A stretch of DNA of 64,000 nucleotides from assembly GCA_024742875.1 (NCBI GenBank), contig JANSXP010000002.1, positions 62,001-126,000 of the forward strand, read 5' to 3'. Within the stretch, counting starts at the first letter, position 1. Each line of letters begins with the position of its first letter. The notes below the pieces were generated by a model. That model made no database searches. It was not told the origin of the DNA and was given only the letters and a program-made list of their open reading frames with translations. Made by a program: the position numbers and the translations under genes. The DNA is from Planctomycetaceae bacterium. Its GTDB lineage: Bacteria; Planctomycetota; Planctomycetia; Planctomycetales; Planctomycetaceae. Shown here piece by piece: positions 9,246-17,722 of this stretch.

Positions 9246-11018
9246 TTAAAGTTGTTCCACGAGGTTGCGCATTTTTGTCAGCTGCTGCTGCAGTGAAGCG
9301 CGGCCGCCGTCCGCTTGCAGAGCTTCACGCCACTGCTCATTCAGAAAATCCATCTGTGTGCATTCCAGGACGGCCGCGACTTCCTGCATGTCCTTCTCCA
9401 GCCCCTGGGCAGACGGAATGAACTCGCGCAGCGCCTGATCGATGTCTTCAGACCGCACGTCTGTGCGACCATCCACCAGCGCAATGCGTCTCGCGGTCAG
9501 CACCACACTTTCAATATCCGCACCGCTGAGTTCCTGATGACGGTCGTCCAGGCGGATGGCGTCCTCGGCAATCGTCACATCATTTTTGCGGCCCATCACC
9601 TGAAACATCTGCCGGATTTCCGGCTCACTGTCAGGATAGAACAGGGGAATGTGTACCTCCGCGCGTCCCTGTCGCTTCAGGTCGATTGGCAGCAGGTCAG
9701 GCCGACAGGTCAGCAGCATCCAGATAATACGGCCGCGGTACCGCGTGTCGCCCATCTGCTGAGCGATCATCGAAAAGATGCGGCCGCTGGTTCCCGAGTC
9801 TCCACCCTGATTGCGGTCTCCCAGCGAGGCGTCGGCCTCGTCAATAATCACAATCACGGGCCCCAGACTGCGCAGCACCGTCAGCACACGCTGCAGGTTG
9901 CCTTCTGTCTCTCCCACATACTTGCTGCGAAAATTCTTCAGTTTGACACACGGGATCCCAATCGAACCCGCGTAACATTCCGCCAGAAACGTCTTGCCGG
10001 TTCCCACCGGACCGCACACCAGGTATCCCATCGGCGCCGCGTCCGAATGACCTTCGGCAATCAGCTGTGCGTCCTGTCGCAGCCGGCGGCAGCCCGCTTC
10101 ATGCCCCACCACAAGGTCCAGTGTGTGCCGCGGTTCCACAAACTCCAGAAAGCCGCCGCACTGGCGTTCGATGGCCACTTTTTTGAGGCTGCGAAACTGC
10201 TGGCTGGATACTCCACTGGTGCGGGCCGCCTGGGAAAGCAGCTGCTCCAGACTGACCAGACTGAGCCCGTTGGAATTGCTGATCAGCTGCTCAGCCGTGA
10301 GCACATCGGGCGTGGAACCATCACCCACACTCTTCGCCTCGGCGGTGACAAACCGCTCCCGCGCGGCGCGATCAGGCATGCCCACTTCGACAGTCGACAC
10401 ATAGGGGCTTTGGGTCAGCCGTTCATTGACCTCTGACAGGCTTTCGCACACCAGAAAAAAGGCCATGTTGACACGACGGATGTACGGGTTGCGGGCCCAG
10501 TCCAGAAATCGCACCACACGTGACGCGATGGCGCCGGAAATCTGCACAGGATCACCGGGAGGCACCAGATAATTGCCGTAGTCAAATACGACCGCCAGGC
10601 GGCTGCGTTTTTCCGGATCATCCTCGACCAGGTAGCGTTCGATCATCTGGTCCAGTGTGAGCAGGATGTCGTCCGTTTTACGCGACCAGTTGCGATAGTG
10701 ACCAAACAGGCCGGTCAGCTGCCGCATCATCTCCTGATGACGCTCTGAGTTGCGGCCGGCCAGCGCCTGCAGTCCTTTACTGAGATTATGCTGCAGCACA
10801 TTCTCCCAGCGACCAAACAGATACTCGCCCAAAAACGCGGGCACACTGAGAAACTCCCAGCCGCCGGGAGTCTGGCAGGGCACAAGGTCATTCACGTTGC
10901 CGTGCAGCACGAAGAAGCTGGACGTTCCGGAAAAGAACGACGTGGCCACTTCGCGAGCCCATTCGGGATACCAGTCAGGAAGTTCCGGCTGCACAGTGGG
11001 TTGGCTGACATCAGACAT
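9246..11018 (-). CDS. AAA ATPase, Ycf46-like, beside PspA
   Basis: This is a 590-residue cytoplasmic AAA-family ATPase. The C-terminal half is a complete classic AAA module: Walker A GPVGTGKT (336-343), Walker B VIVIIDEAD (388-396), a candidate arginine finger in KRQGR (448-452), and a helical lid with SGADIESVVLTARR like CDC48/FtsH/Vps4-type ATPases. The N-terminal half (about 20-230) looks like a degenerate ATPase domain without a P-loop, which is the layout of Ycf46-type proteins. It sits 68 bases after the pspA-like gene and 47 before a small helical protein, all on one strand. A role in remodelling PspA assemblies at the membrane is inferred from the neighbourhood. No clear Shine-Dalgarno sequence precedes the ATG. 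Confidence 0.85.
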   Translation of the reverse strand: MSDVSQPTVQPELPDWYPEWAREVATSFFSGTSSFFVLHGNVNDLVPCQTPGGWEFLSVPAFLGEYLFGRWENVLQHNLSKGLQALAGRNSERHQEMMRQLTGLFGHYRNWSRKTDDILLTLDQMIERYLVEDDPEKRSRLAVVFDYGNYLVPPGDPVQISGAIASRVVRFLDWARNPYIRRVNMAFFLVCESLSEVNERLTQSPYVSTVEVGMPDRAARERFVTAEAKSVGDGSTPDVLTAEQLISNSNGLSLVSLEQLLSQAARTSGVSSQQFRSLKKVAIERQCGGFLEFVEPRHTLDLVVGHEAGCRRLRQDAQLIAEGHSDAAPMGYLVCGPVGTGKTFLAECYAGSIGIPCVKLKNFRSKYVGETEGNLQRVLTVLRSLGPVIVIIDEADASLGDRNQGGDSGTSGRIFSMIAQQMGDTRYRGRIIWMLLTCRPDLLPIDLKRQGRAEVHIPLFYPDSEPEIRQMFQVMGRKNDVTIAEDAIRLDDRHQELSGADIESVVLTARRIALVDGRTDVRSEDIDQALREFIPSAQGLEKDMQEVAAVLECTQMDFLNEQWREALQADGGRASLQQQLTKMRNLVEQL

Positions 11019-11086
11019 AGGGCAGCATCCGGCGGACCAGAAAAAACGAAACCGGCACAGCGACCGGCAGGATCACGCACGAACGA

Positions 11087-11836
11087 CTAGTTGGTTTCCG
11101 TCTGTCGCTGCGCCGGGCCGAGGTCTTTGGCCTCCTCACTCACGTTGGCGGTCTGCGGCGTAATGAGACCCAGGTCCATTTCGAACTGCTTCAGTGCACT
11201 TTCGGCCATAGCCGCTTCAGCGGCCGCTTCGCGTTCAATTTCTTCCATCCCTTCTTCTGACAGATCAGACGCCACGCGAGCCTTAGCGCGATTCGTGTCA
11301 ATCTGGTCCTGCAGAATCGACTCGATCTGCCCCATGTCCGTGGTGACATCAAAATTGAACGTGCCAGCCAGCTCGGCAAGTTCCGCTTCGGCGCGGCTCA
11401 TTTTGATTTCCGCGTCATACTTTTTGATCTTGTCCTTAATCTCGCTGACCTTGGACGTAGCGCGTTTGATTTTGGCCACATTGTTGTCGTACGCCTTCTC
11501 GTGCATCTCGAGCTGGGCCACGTTTTCGGCCATCTCATCTTTGGCCTTCTGCAGTTCCAGGGCAAATTTCGCGGCCGTTTCGCGATCGCCGGCCTGCAGG
11601 TACGACTTCACTTTGCCTTCCAGCTGAGCGACGTGCTTTTTGTCGCCATCCACCTGACGAGACACTCGCTCCACCAGGGCCCGATACTGCGCCAACCCCT
11701 CGCGTCCGGTCTTCAGCTGCTCCACCGCCTGGTCATATTCGTACTGCATCTGTGCGATGGGGTCGGCCGTCCAGAAGAAGTTGGCCAGTTTGTTCAGTTG
11801 TGCCTTAAACGAACGCCAGAGCTTGCCAATGATCAT
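11087..11836 (-). CDS. PspA/IM30 family membrane-stress protein
   Basis: PspA/IM30 (Vipp1) proteins are peripheral membrane proteins that form rods or rings and protect or reshape the inner membrane; they belong to the ESCRT-III superfamily. The 249-residue sequence is almost all charged helix, with an amphipathic N-terminus (KLWRSFKAQLNKLANFF), long coiled-coil helices (about 35-160) and a less conserved C-terminal tail ending in GPAQRQTETN. The tail makes it slightly longer than the usual 220-230 residues. AGAAAG lies before the ATG. It is first in the cluster with the AAA ATPase and the 95-residue protein. No pspF, pspB or pspC is nearby. Confidence 0.88.
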   Translation of the reverse strand: MIIGKLWRSFKAQLNKLANFFWTADPIAQMQYEYDQAVEQLKTGREGLAQYRALVERVSRQVDGDKKHVAQLEGKVKSYLQAGDRETAAKFALELQKAKDEMAENVAQLEMHEKAYDNNVAKIKRATSKVSEIKDKIKKYDAEIKMSRAEAELAELAGTFNFDVTTDMGQIESILQDQIDTNRAKARVASDLSEEGMEEIEREAAAEAAMAESALKQFEMDLGLITPQTANVSEEAKDLGPAQRQTETN

Positions 11837-12036
11837 GTGTCTGCTTTCTGAAACTGTCTGTGACCGGCTGAGGAGTGACTAAAGAACTGGCCCTGAAAAC
11901 CGGCCCCCCGCTGAAACGGAAACTGCCGGGGCCTGGATCACACAACTTCCGCAGACCGCATGGTAACGCCAGACGATCTGTGTTCAATCGCACGTCAGGC
12001 GGTGCTGGACGGCGGAACGAAGGACCGATCACCAAC

Positions 12037-12072
12037 CAAAAAACGGCAGCAACCCGCACAGGTTGCTGCCGT
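12037..12072 (-). terminator. Strong Rho-independent terminator after the Gly/Arg repeat protein gene
   Basis: Read on the minus strand, a perfect 12-bp stem pairs ACGGCAGCAACC (12061-12072) with GGTTGCTGCCGT (12043-12054) around a six-base loop, and a run of T follows (12038-12042 on the plus strand is all A). It lies 38 bases past the stop of the minus-strand gene at 12110 and insulates it from pspA. Confidence 0.9.
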
Positions 12073-12109
12073 CTGAATGCTCGTCCAGCCAGTAAACTCA
12101 AATCACGGC

Positions 12110-13306
12110 TTAGAAGATGTCGTCATCATCCAGTGACGGACGCTGACGCTCGCCACCGTCTCCACCGCGACCTCCACGATCTCCGCCGCGGCCACGACCA
12201 CCACCGGGTCCGCCCGGTCCGCCACCCTGACCACCGGGACCCCCAAAGCCACCACGACCGCCGCCGGGGCCGCCCTGACCGCGACCACCGCCTGGGCCAC
12301 CCTGACCGCCGCCCGGGCCACCGAAGCCGCCGCGGCCTCGACCACCAAAGTTTCGACTCAGAGCACGCATGTCCAGCTCAAAGGGCTCGCCCTTCATTTT
12401 CTCCATAGTGGCTTTCTGAGCGTCGGTCAGAACGGCCATCAGCTTCTCTTCGCCCTCTTTACGAATGGCTTCCATCTTCTTTCGGACTTCATCAAAGTCA
12501 GGCCGCTCGCCGCCCTGACTGAACATCTCCTGCATTTCTTTACGCAGATTGTTGGATGCCTCCTGGCCAGCCTCAGCCGCTTCTTCCATTTTGGCAAGCT
12601 GATCCTCACTGACGGACAGATCCTTGCGCATCTTCTCATCTGACTTCAGAACAGTCAGAATGTTGCCACGTGTCTTCAGCTGAAACACGATCTGATCCAG
12701 TCGCTCTACCTGCTCCGGCTCCAGCAGTGCATTCAGCGTGGCATCGGTTTTTTCCACGAGTGCTTCGCGATCTTTGGTCATCTTCTCAAAGAATTCGCGA
12801 CGTTCTTCATCGCTCATGCTGCGAATCTCGTCGAAGTTGGTGGGACGCGCTTCGCTCTGCTCTTCACGGAAGGCATCAATCGCGGCGTCAATCAAAGCGG
12901 CCTGACCGTCATCCACTTTCAGCTCATCGCGAACGTCGTCCAGCCCCAGCAGAGTTGCTCGAGCAATGGTGGTCGATCGTGTTCCGCCAAAGCCGCCGCG
13001 CTGTGTACCACCACCAAAACCACCTCGCTGGCCGCCACCAAATCCTCCACGCTGGCCACCACCAAATCCTCCACGCTGGCCACCGCGATCACCCCGGTCA
13101 CCCCGGTCACCCCGGTCACCCCGGTCACCCCGGTCACCCCGGTCACCCCGGTCACCACCACGCTGGCCTCCTCGCTGGCCACCGCGCTGTCGTCCGCCTT
13201 CCTCTCCACCTCGCCCTCCGGGCGGTTGTGCCTGCACGGCAGCGCTCAGCGCCATCGCCATGCAGCAGGCAAATGCGGATAACCTCAGAAATCGGGTCGT
13301 TGTCAT
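12110..13306 (-). CDS. Secreted Gly/Arg/Asp-repeat protein with Spy/LTxxQ-like core
   Basis: This 398-residue exported protein has a signal peptide (MTTTRFLRLSAFACCMAMALS..., cleavage near VQAQ) and three parts. Residues about 25-110 are low-complexity RGG/GDR/GFGGGQRG repeats, including eight successive GDR triplets. Residues about 115-310 are charged helix with periodic motifs (MSDEERREFFEKM, LLEPEQVERLDQI, LTDAQKATMEKM) resembling the LTxxQ/Spy-CpxP-type periplasmic helical proteins. The C-terminus is again Gly/Arg-rich and ends DDDDIF. The function is unknown; in planctomycetes such proteins are common but uncharacterised. GGGAG precedes the ATG by six bases. A strong terminator follows. 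Confidence 0.75.
   Translation of the reverse strand: MTTTRFLRLSAFACCMAMALSAAVQAQPPGGRGGEEGGRQRGGQRGGQRGGDRGDRGDRGDRGDRGDRGDRGDRGGQRGGFGGGQRGGFGGGQRGGFGGGTQRGGFGGTRSTTIARATLLGLDDVRDELKVDDGQAALIDAAIDAFREEQSEARPTNFDEIRSMSDEERREFFEKMTKDREALVEKTDATLNALLEPEQVERLDQIVFQLKTRGNILTVLKSDEKMRKDLSVSEDQLAKMEEAAEAGQEASNNLRKEMQEMFSQGGERPDFDEVRKKMEAIRKEGEEKLMAVLTDAQKATMEKMKGEPFELDMRALSRNFGGRGRGGFGGPGGGQGGPGGGRGQGGPGGGRGGFGGPGGQGGGPGGPGGGRGRGGDRGGRGGDGGERQRPSLDDDDIF
13006..13080. repeat. 24-bp in-frame repeats coding GGFGGGQR
   Basis: Within the minus-strand secreted protein gene, about three imperfect tandem copies of a 24-base unit (containing CACCACCAAATCCTCCACGC) encode the repeated peptide RGGFGGGQ. They lie next to the 9-bp array and extend the low-complexity domain. 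Confidence 0.75.
13082..13153. repeat. 9-bp perfect tandem repeat encoding GDR
   Basis: Seven identical copies of ACCCCGGTC run from 13091 to 13153, with one diverged copy (ACCGCGATC) at 13082-13090. On the minus strand this encodes eight GDR triplets. The nucleotide identity, without synonymous drift, points to recent expansion by slippage. Copy-number changes would stay in frame. Confidence 0.95.
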
Positions 13307-13420
13307 CAGATGCTCCCAGAAAATGCGAATGCATTGGTTGAATAGACCATTGAACGGTCTCTGTTAAACACACGCCTCGGGAACCGGTTTCGGTCAATCG
13401 TCCAATCTTTTGATTTTCCG

Positions 13421-14548
13421 CTAATATTCGCCGGATTCCGTGTCCCCGACAGCTGTGGCGATGCGATGCGTGGGGACCGGACGCCCCGGTTTAAAGCTCT
13501 GCGTCCGCCGAAATTCGGCCGTGGCCCCCGCAGCCGAAATGGCCTGCTGGACCTGAGCCTGGACCATTTTTTCAAGGATTTCCGGGGCGCAGGCCACTCG
13601 GGCGTTCACAATCAGATCAATGGTTTTCACCTGACATCCGGACTTCAGCGAAAGTTCTGCCTCGTTTTCGCTGCTCACCAGATTTGCCACACCGAAAAAT
13701 CCTTCCCAAAGCCCAATCGTCTTCAGGTGGGCTGCCTCGATGTTTTCACTCGCAAGTGCCGACCTCAACCGCTGCACGATATCGAGCAACAGTTCGTCCA
13801 GATCAAACTCCTCCTCACTGCTGACACGTGCACTGCTGTTCAGCCAGCCCAGCTCAGCCTCGCCGTCAGCATAGGTGTCGTAGTCAATCTCCAGTATCCG
13901 GCGGCCGTAGTCACCGTCCTGAGCCAGCCAGTCGGTCAACTGATCAAAGCCGGCTCCCGTTTTCGCTGAGACTCTCAAAACCGGGCGTTCCGGCAGATGG
14001 GCGTGGATCAGAGATTCGAGTTCTCCAGCCGCTTCATCGCTGAGTTCATCACAGCGATTGATCAGCACCAGGTCGGCTTCTTCGATCTGCTTTTTCAGGA
14101 TGTAGGCCGCCTTGGGAGAAAAACCAGTGCCTGGCTCATCACGCAGCACACGACGTCCATGAGACGGTTTGAGAATAACGGCGTAGGGAGCAATCACGAA
14201 CTCCGCATCAAACAGCTGACGAATGGGCTGAATCACGGTGGCGACCAGATCCGTACAACTGCCGACAGGTTCCGCGAGGATCACATCCGGCCGCTGTTTC
14301 TGACCAATGCGTTCGACAGTGGACATCAGCTCATCAAAGTTGCAGCAAAAACATGCGCCTGCCACTTCGCCCACATCGAATCCCAGAGATCTGAGCATGT
14401 TGGTGTCGACAAGATCCTCGGCCTGATCATTGGTCACGATCCCAACGTTGAGCCCCTGCGCGGTGTAATGCGCGGCGAGTCGTGCCAGTGTGGTCGTCTT
14501 GCCGGCTCCCAGAAAACCGCCAACCATGATGTAGCGAATCTGATGCAT
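13421..14548 (-). CDS. CobW/COG0523-family GTPase
   Basis: COG0523 GTPases deliver or help insert metal ions (Zn, Co, Ni) into client proteins. The 375-residue protein has the Walker [11 protein letters not shown] (11-20), the family's metal-binding Cys motif as CFCC (Cys66, Cys68, Cys69), a Walker-B-like ILAEPVGSC segment and an NRCD nucleotide-specificity motif in LINRCDEL. The C-terminal part is not clearly the usual CobW_C domain and contains no His-rich tract. AGAAAG lies before the start. Which metal it handles cannot be told; there is no Zur box or metal enzyme next to it. It lies between the esterase fusion and the repeat protein on the same strand. Confidence 0.87.
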   Translation of the reverse strand: MHQIRYIMVGGFLGAGKTTTLARLAAHYTAQGLNVGIVTNDQAEDLVDTNMLRSLGFDVGEVAGACFCCNFDELMSTVERIGQKQRPDVILAEPVGSCTDLVATVIQPIRQLFDAEFVIAPYAVILKPSHGRRVLRDEPGTGFSPKAAYILKKQIEEADLVLINRCDELSDEAAGELESLIHAHLPERPVLRVSAKTGAGFDQLTDWLAQDGDYGRRILEIDYDTYADGEAELGWLNSSARVSSEEEFDLDELLLDIVQRLRSALASENIEAAHLKTIGLWEGFFGVANLVSSENEAELSLKSGCQVKTIDLIVNARVACAPEILEKMVQAQVQQAISAAGATAEFRRTQSFKPGRPVPTHRIATAVGDTESGEY

Positions 14549-14709
14549 GTGTGTCTTTCTGTCAGCAGGCGGGTAAAGGCAACGGCACCGCAGCGAGCAG
14601 TTCGCGGGGTTCGTGCTTCGGCGGGCCGGTCAGAGCACGACTGCAAGATGACCAGATCCCGTTCACACTGCAAACGAATTCAGCGGGAAAGAAATCGGAT
14701 TGCCACTCG

Positions 14710-16425
14710 TTACAGACGCGGCCTGGGTGGCTTCACGGCTGGCGCCCATGGACAAAGACCGGTGGCGTTGAGCCGTCTTGCGTAGAGCCGGCCACCGGCA
14801 CAGACAAACAGATGACTGCCGTCTGCTCCGCCAAATGTGAGATCGTTCACACGCGAGGCCGATGGGGAATTGATGATCAGGTGCACGCGACCCAGCTGAT
14901 CCAGAACCTGTATGCCCAGCGCTGTGCTGATGTAGGTGAAGCCGGCCACATCCACGGACGCCGCAGTCGCCGCAGATTTCAGCCGATCAGTAACATGCAG
15001 CCAGCCATACTCCTGACGGTGCGTGACACCACCATCTTTGGTCACACGATAGGAGTGACAGAAACGTCCGTTCTGACCAGCCACCGTCAGAGTGGACCGA
15101 TCCGGCGAAATGGCCAGCGCGGTGGGACGGAACAGTTCGTCAACCTGCTGCACGCTCCCGGAAGACGTGAAGCTCTGCAACTGACCATTCTTCGTATCGG
15201 TGGCAAACCCGTTGCCGCCTGGCAGCACCAGCAGGGAGTCAGCCGTCGAGGCAGCGAACCTGTCGACGACTCCATTCGCCGTCACTTTGAAAATCGCCCC
15301 AGCCTCCGGACAGCAGGCCAGTGAGTGTCCGCCTGGCGTCATGGCCAGCCTGGTCACGGGATGCTCCAGCGTGGCAATCTCCGTCACCGTTTCGTCCGGA
15401 CCCAGACGACGAATCCGAACGCCACTGCGGTCCGCAAACCAGACACTGCCATCGGGCGCCGCCGCGCAGCTGACGACCGGACCGCCACCGGAAGCAACCA
15501 TCTGCCAGGGATGACCACCAGCCAGCACATTGGTGCGACGAGGCTTGCCAGGCACATTCGTCACTGGCTGTGGATAATCCCGCCACAGCCACTTCAAGCC
15601 CTCCGGCAGAACGGCCGCGCCATGCTTGTTGTTATGGCCGCCTTCGCCCCAGACATGTTTGACGTCGTAGCCGGAAAACTGCATCGCCGACAGCATGGTC
15701 TGATTGGCGTTCCACCAGCTGCCCGCGTAGATATCCAGATCGTTGCTGCCATCCTGCAGGAAGATCCGAATGGGCCGCCGTTCACACTTTCGAACCAGCA
15801 CAGGATACTCGTTGCCGCCCCGCAGCCCCACGAAAGTGCCCACCGTACAGAACACCCGACGGAACTGATCCGGACGTTCCCAGGCGGCCGTAAAGGCGCA
15901 GATGCCCCCCGAACTACTGCCGGCGATACAGCGGTCATTCGGGTCGTCGCTGAACGTCCAGGTCTTCGCCACTTCCGGCAATAGTTCCTCGACGAGAAAC
16001 CGAGCGTAGCGATCCCCCATTGAGTCGTACTCAAAGCTGCGATTGAATCGCGGCTGCGACTGTTCGCCGGCCGCAGGCACCACACCGGGGCTGACGAAAA
16101 CACCCAGCTGTCGGGGAATCTGTTTGTCATGAATCATATTGTCCAGCACAGTCGGCAGCTTCCAGCCGCGTGCTTTGTTGATGCCGTCCTGGACGACCAT
16201 CAGACACGGCGGTGACTGTGGATCGTATCCGGCCGGAACATACACCCAGTACTCCCGAACGGTGCCAGGAAACAGTGTGCTGCGAAATTCGTGCGGGCCA
16301 TCGAGTGTTCCTTTGGGGACATCGCCGCGTTCCACAGCCTCAACCGGTGTGGGGTATTCTTCAGTCTGACCGGCAGCATTTGCCGAAACACACAGCATTG
16401 CCAAAGCGAAGCGGAGCATCGTCAT
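14710..16425 (-). CDS. Exported esterase fused to SMP-30/gluconolactonase-like propeller
   Basis: This 571-residue protein has a signal peptide (MTMLRFALAMLCVSANAAG) and two enzyme-like modules. Residues about 40-290 form an alpha/beta hydrolase of the enterochelin-esterase (Fes/IroE) type, with the nucleophile elbow GSSSGG (Ser171) and a late His in WGEGGHNNKHG. Residues about 300-571 look like an SMP-30/gluconolactonase-type six-bladed propeller (LAGGHPWQMVASGGGPVVSCAAAPDGSVWFAD). Such pairs occur as separate genes in planctomycete sugar-ester degradation; here they are one chain. The substrate is unknown, perhaps an acyl- or feruloyl-sugar ester. It is divergent from the lipoprotein gene at 16570. 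Confidence 0.82.
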   Translation of the reverse strand: MTMLRFALAMLCVSANAAGQTEEYPTPVEAVERGDVPKGTLDGPHEFRSTLFPGTVREYWVYVPAGYDPQSPPCLMVVQDGINKARGWKLPTVLDNMIHDKQIPRQLGVFVSPGVVPAAGEQSQPRFNRSFEYDSMGDRYARFLVEELLPEVAKTWTFSDDPNDRCIAGSSSGGICAFTAAWERPDQFRRVFCTVGTFVGLRGGNEYPVLVRKCERRPIRIFLQDGSNDLDIYAGSWWNANQTMLSAMQFSGYDVKHVWGEGGHNNKHGAAVLPEGLKWLWRDYPQPVTNVPGKPRRTNVLAGGHPWQMVASGGGPVVSCAAAPDGSVWFADRSGVRIRRLGPDETVTEIATLEHPVTRLAMTPGGHSLACCPEAGAIFKVTANGVVDRFAASTADSLLVLPGGNGFATDTKNGQLQSFTSSGSVQQVDELFRPTALAISPDRSTLTVAGQNGRFCHSYRVTKDGGVTHRQEYGWLHVTDRLKSAATAASVDVAGFTYISTALGIQVLDQLGRVHLIINSPSASRVNDLTFGGADGSHLFVCAGGRLYARRLNATGLCPWAPAVKPPRPRL

Positions 16426-16569
16426 CGTTAAGCTTTTCCGATTGCGCGGTTTGCCGCACGAACGCAGGTCAAATCACAAATAACGCTCGGCGCAGATGCG
16501 GCATCTTGTTGAATCTGGCCGATAGTGCGAGAATACCAGAGTCGGAACCAGATACCACGCAAGCGAGCA

Positions 16570-17493
16570 ATGACGCCACGGATGGCCAGATATCTTCTCA
16601 GCGGGCTGCTGATCCTTTCCTCACTCACCGGCTGTCAGTATTTCCGCCCGCAGACGGCACAGGTTGCCGCGACACGTCCGGCCGAAGATGCGCCGGCCTT
16701 TGGGCTTTCCGTTGAAGGAAAGCCGGTCATCTCCACCGTGTCTCACCGCCTGGAACCTGGCATCGAAATCGTGGACAGTCGCGATGAGGCACAGAAGTGG
16801 TACTACCCCGGTGAATCGGCCCCGCAGCGGTATCGCGATGCGGTGTCCGTCCTGCCGATGGAATCTTTCCAGCCCGGTTTTGATCGACAGTTACGTCGCA
16901 GTGTTGTGACCGCCATGGCGGACCCCCTGCGTTACACAAACGCGCAGATCAAGTTGAAGTCCTTTTTCGTCACACTGGACACCCGGGAACAAACGCACGA
17001 AAAGCTGCTGTATGAATACAAGCAGTGGGACGACGGCGTGGACGAGCGGGAGCAGCGACGCGAAGAACAGCGGCGTCTGAACGAACTGGCCGAAGACGAA
17101 GCGGCCGCCTTTCGTCAGTCGCTGAATCTGCCCGAACGTGACAATGAGCAGGGCAATGGCCTGAGCGCAAAGGTCGGACGCTTTCTCTGGGATCAGGGAG
17201 TTGTGGCCCCGATTCGCAAATCTCTGCGACGACGCGAACAGCGCAAGCGTCTGGAGGCAACGCCGCAATCCATCCCCGAGATGTTCACCACCAATCGCAC
17301 GGAAGGCTGGAACTGCCACATCGAATTCGACGTGACTGTCGTGGCGGCGGACGGCACACCGCAAACCGTCACGCTTATGCATGACACACGCGCGCCGCAT
17401 GCCGACTCCCGGTCCACAACAGAGCAGGGCAAGGCGATTGTGATTCGCACGCTTTCGGAGATGACGGATCTGCTGCGGGCGAAGGGTCTGTAG
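16570..17493 (+). CDS. Putative lipoprotein of unknown function
   Basis: I do not recognise the family. From this start the protein has 307 residues, with a lipoprotein signal ending LSSLTGCQYF (Cys22 as lipidation site). The body is soluble and highly charged, with a Glu/Arg-rich helical stretch (about 130-200) and a C-terminal region beginning around RTEGWNCHIEFDVTVV that looks like a beta domain. I chose the ATG at 16570 because the earlier in-frame ATG at 16525 adds residues that would bury the signal peptide; ATG at 16582 is also possible. It is divergent from the esterase fusion, with 144 bases between, so both promoters must lie there. Confidence 0.7.
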   Translation: MTPRMARYLLSGLLILSSLTGCQYFRPQTAQVAATRPAEDAPAFGLSVEGKPVISTVSHRLEPGIEIVDSRDEAQKWYYPGESAPQRYRDAVSVLPMESFQPGFDRQLRRSVVTAMADPLRYTNAQIKLKSFFVTLDTREQTHEKLLYEYKQWDDGVDEREQRREEQRRLNELAEDEAAAFRQSLNLPERDNEQGNGLSAKVGRFLWDQGVVAPIRKSLRRREQRKRLEATPQSIPEMFTTNRTEGWNCHIEFDVTVVAADGTPQTVTLMHDTRAPHADSRSTTEQGKAIVIRTLSEMTDLLRAKGL

Positions 17494-17553
17494 TCGCACC
17501 CACGACCCCCATAAAGTGGTCTGGTCCACGGCACGAACTGGCCCACGTTTATG

Positions 17554-17640
17554 CAAACTCGTCGGGCAAAACTCGTCGGGCAAAACTCGTCGGGCAAAAC
17601 TCGTCGGGCAAACTCGTCGGGCAAACTTCGTCGGGCAAAA
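17554..17640. repeat. Six-copy 14-bp tandem array between convergent genes
   Basis: The motif CTCGTCGGGCAAAA recurs six times; successive GTCGGG cores start at 17561, 17575, 17589, 17603, 17616 and 17630. The first four spacings are exactly 14, with one 13-base unit and one C-to-T change (ACTTCGTCGGG). The period is not a multiple of three and the array sits 60 bases past the lipoprotein stop and before the end of the convergent LOG gene, so it is non-coding. Function unknown. Confidence 0.92.
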
Positions 17641-17722
17641 CTTCCACCGGTGAGCAGCGCACGTCCAGCACGGCAGCGACTGATTGTCCTGCCGGACAGC
17701 CAGCCACCGCAGCATCGAAGCG

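Noticed and set aside
9315-10436. A 373-codon plus-strand frame opposite the AAA ATPase.
   Set aside because: The minus-strand ATPase motifs (Walker A and B) are clear, and this frame reads as a His-rich shadow.
17554-17640. The array could be taken for a CRISPR.
   Set aside because: Units follow each other directly without unique spacers, are only 14 bases long and no cas gene is present.
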